Source of the DNA: Erwinia pyrifoliae DSM 12163
GTDB taxonomy: Bacteria > Pseudomonadota > Gammaproteobacteria > Enterobacterales > Enterobacteriaceae
Assembly (NCBI RefSeq): GCF_000026985.1
Contig: NC_017390.1
Location: 2,126,011 to 2,175,566, forward strand
DNA length: 49,556 nt
Reading direction: 5' to 3'
Positions 49,264 through 49,556 of the stretch are shown one piece after another (within the stretch, counting starts at the first letter, position 1; each line of letters opens with the position of its first letter). The notes beneath the pieces were generated by a model. That model did no database searches. It saw only the letters and a list, made by a program, of their open reading frames with translations, and was not told the DNA's origin. The position numbers were made by a program, and so were the translations under genes.

Positions 49264-49556
49264 CGTAAACCCGCTGGCGAGCTGTCCGACAGGGTAGCAT
49301 GTAAGCGCATCAGCAACGGTGCCAGACAGGGAGGAAGTTCGTTCTCTGCAAGGACTGTTGAAAGTCATTTTATCACTGCGGCTCCGATCGGCATACTGAT
49401 GCCGAATTCCAGCAAAAACGCCTGCATTTGATGGGCCGTTTTGACTTTATCTCTGACCAGCGATTTCCTCACCCGGTGAAGTACCCGCACAGCCTGCTGA
49501 GCTTCGGTTCGTGGTTGCACAAATCGCATCGAGGGACGGGATGCAGCTTCGCATAT
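49264..49556 (-). pseudogene. IS110-family transposase remnant (cut by window edge)
   Basis: Minus strand from the right edge reads ICEAASRPSMRFVQPRTEAQ, then QAVRVLHRVRKSLVRDKVKT, HQMQAFLLEFGISMPIG, AAVIK and a TGA stop (49365-49367), then in the same frame LSTVLAENELPPCLAPLLMR and LHATLSD before further stops. This follows the DEDD domain to coiled-coil region of IS110/IS1111-group transposases. The in-frame stop and missing 3' part mark it as dead unless the stop is a sequencing error. Confidence 0.7.

Overview
The window looks like chromosome of an enterobacterium close to Erwinia/Pantoea (Erwiniaceae). Almost every protein is a close match to an Escherichia coli protein, and the gene order follows the E. 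coli 37-38 minute region: ydhL-nemR-nemA-gloA-rnt-grxD-mepH-purR-punR-punC-cfa-ribC-mdtK-valV/valW-pykF-lpp-suf-ydiJ-ydiK-rprA-ppsA-ppsR-selO-nlpC-btuE-ihfA-pheTS-pheM-rplT-rpmI-infC-thrS. Sequence drift, lost genes and inserted genes set it apart from Escherichia. The genus is an inference.

Layout. 1-1130 is an insertion scar: the 5' end of an IS256-family transposase lies inside an older decayed IS256-family copy, followed by ydhL and a frameshifted LysR remnant. 1260-5165 holds eptA (lipid A modification) and the nemR-nemA-gloA electrophile/methylglyoxal detoxification group. 5268-11439 holds rnt, grxD, mepH, purR and the punR/punC nucleoside export pair. 11746-17961 holds cfa, ribC, mdtK, two tRNA-Val(GAC) genes, pykF and lpp. 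18255-23927 is sufABCDSE on the minus strand. A small unrecognised gene (24318-24722) lies divergent to it under a perfect Fur palindrome. 24885-33436 holds ydiJ, ydiK, the RcsB-controlled sRNA RprA, ppsA and its regulator ppsR. 33530-37418 has a remnant of aroH followed by a Fur-controlled heme operon hmuSTUV with no receptor gene. 37415-41499 has selO, nlpC, btuE and an orphan 208-aa gene where E. coli has btuD/btuC. 41780-49028 is the translation cluster ihfA-pheTS-pheM-rplT-rpmI-infC-thrS, all on the minus strand. The right edge is an IS110-family transposase remnant with an in-frame stop.

Shared control is visible in the DNA. Cra boxes lie at pykF (repressor position) and ppsA (activator position), giving a glycolysis/gluconeogenesis switch within 17 kb. 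PurR-like boxes lie at purR and in the ydiJ/ydiK gap. Identical Fur palindromes control the unrecognised 24318 gene and hmuSTUV, and the suf promoter carries Fur-like and IscR-like inverted repeats. I found no CRISPR array, prophage or large novel system. The best candidates for undescribed biology are the Fur-controlled 134-aa protein and the orphan 208-aa protein beside ihfA.
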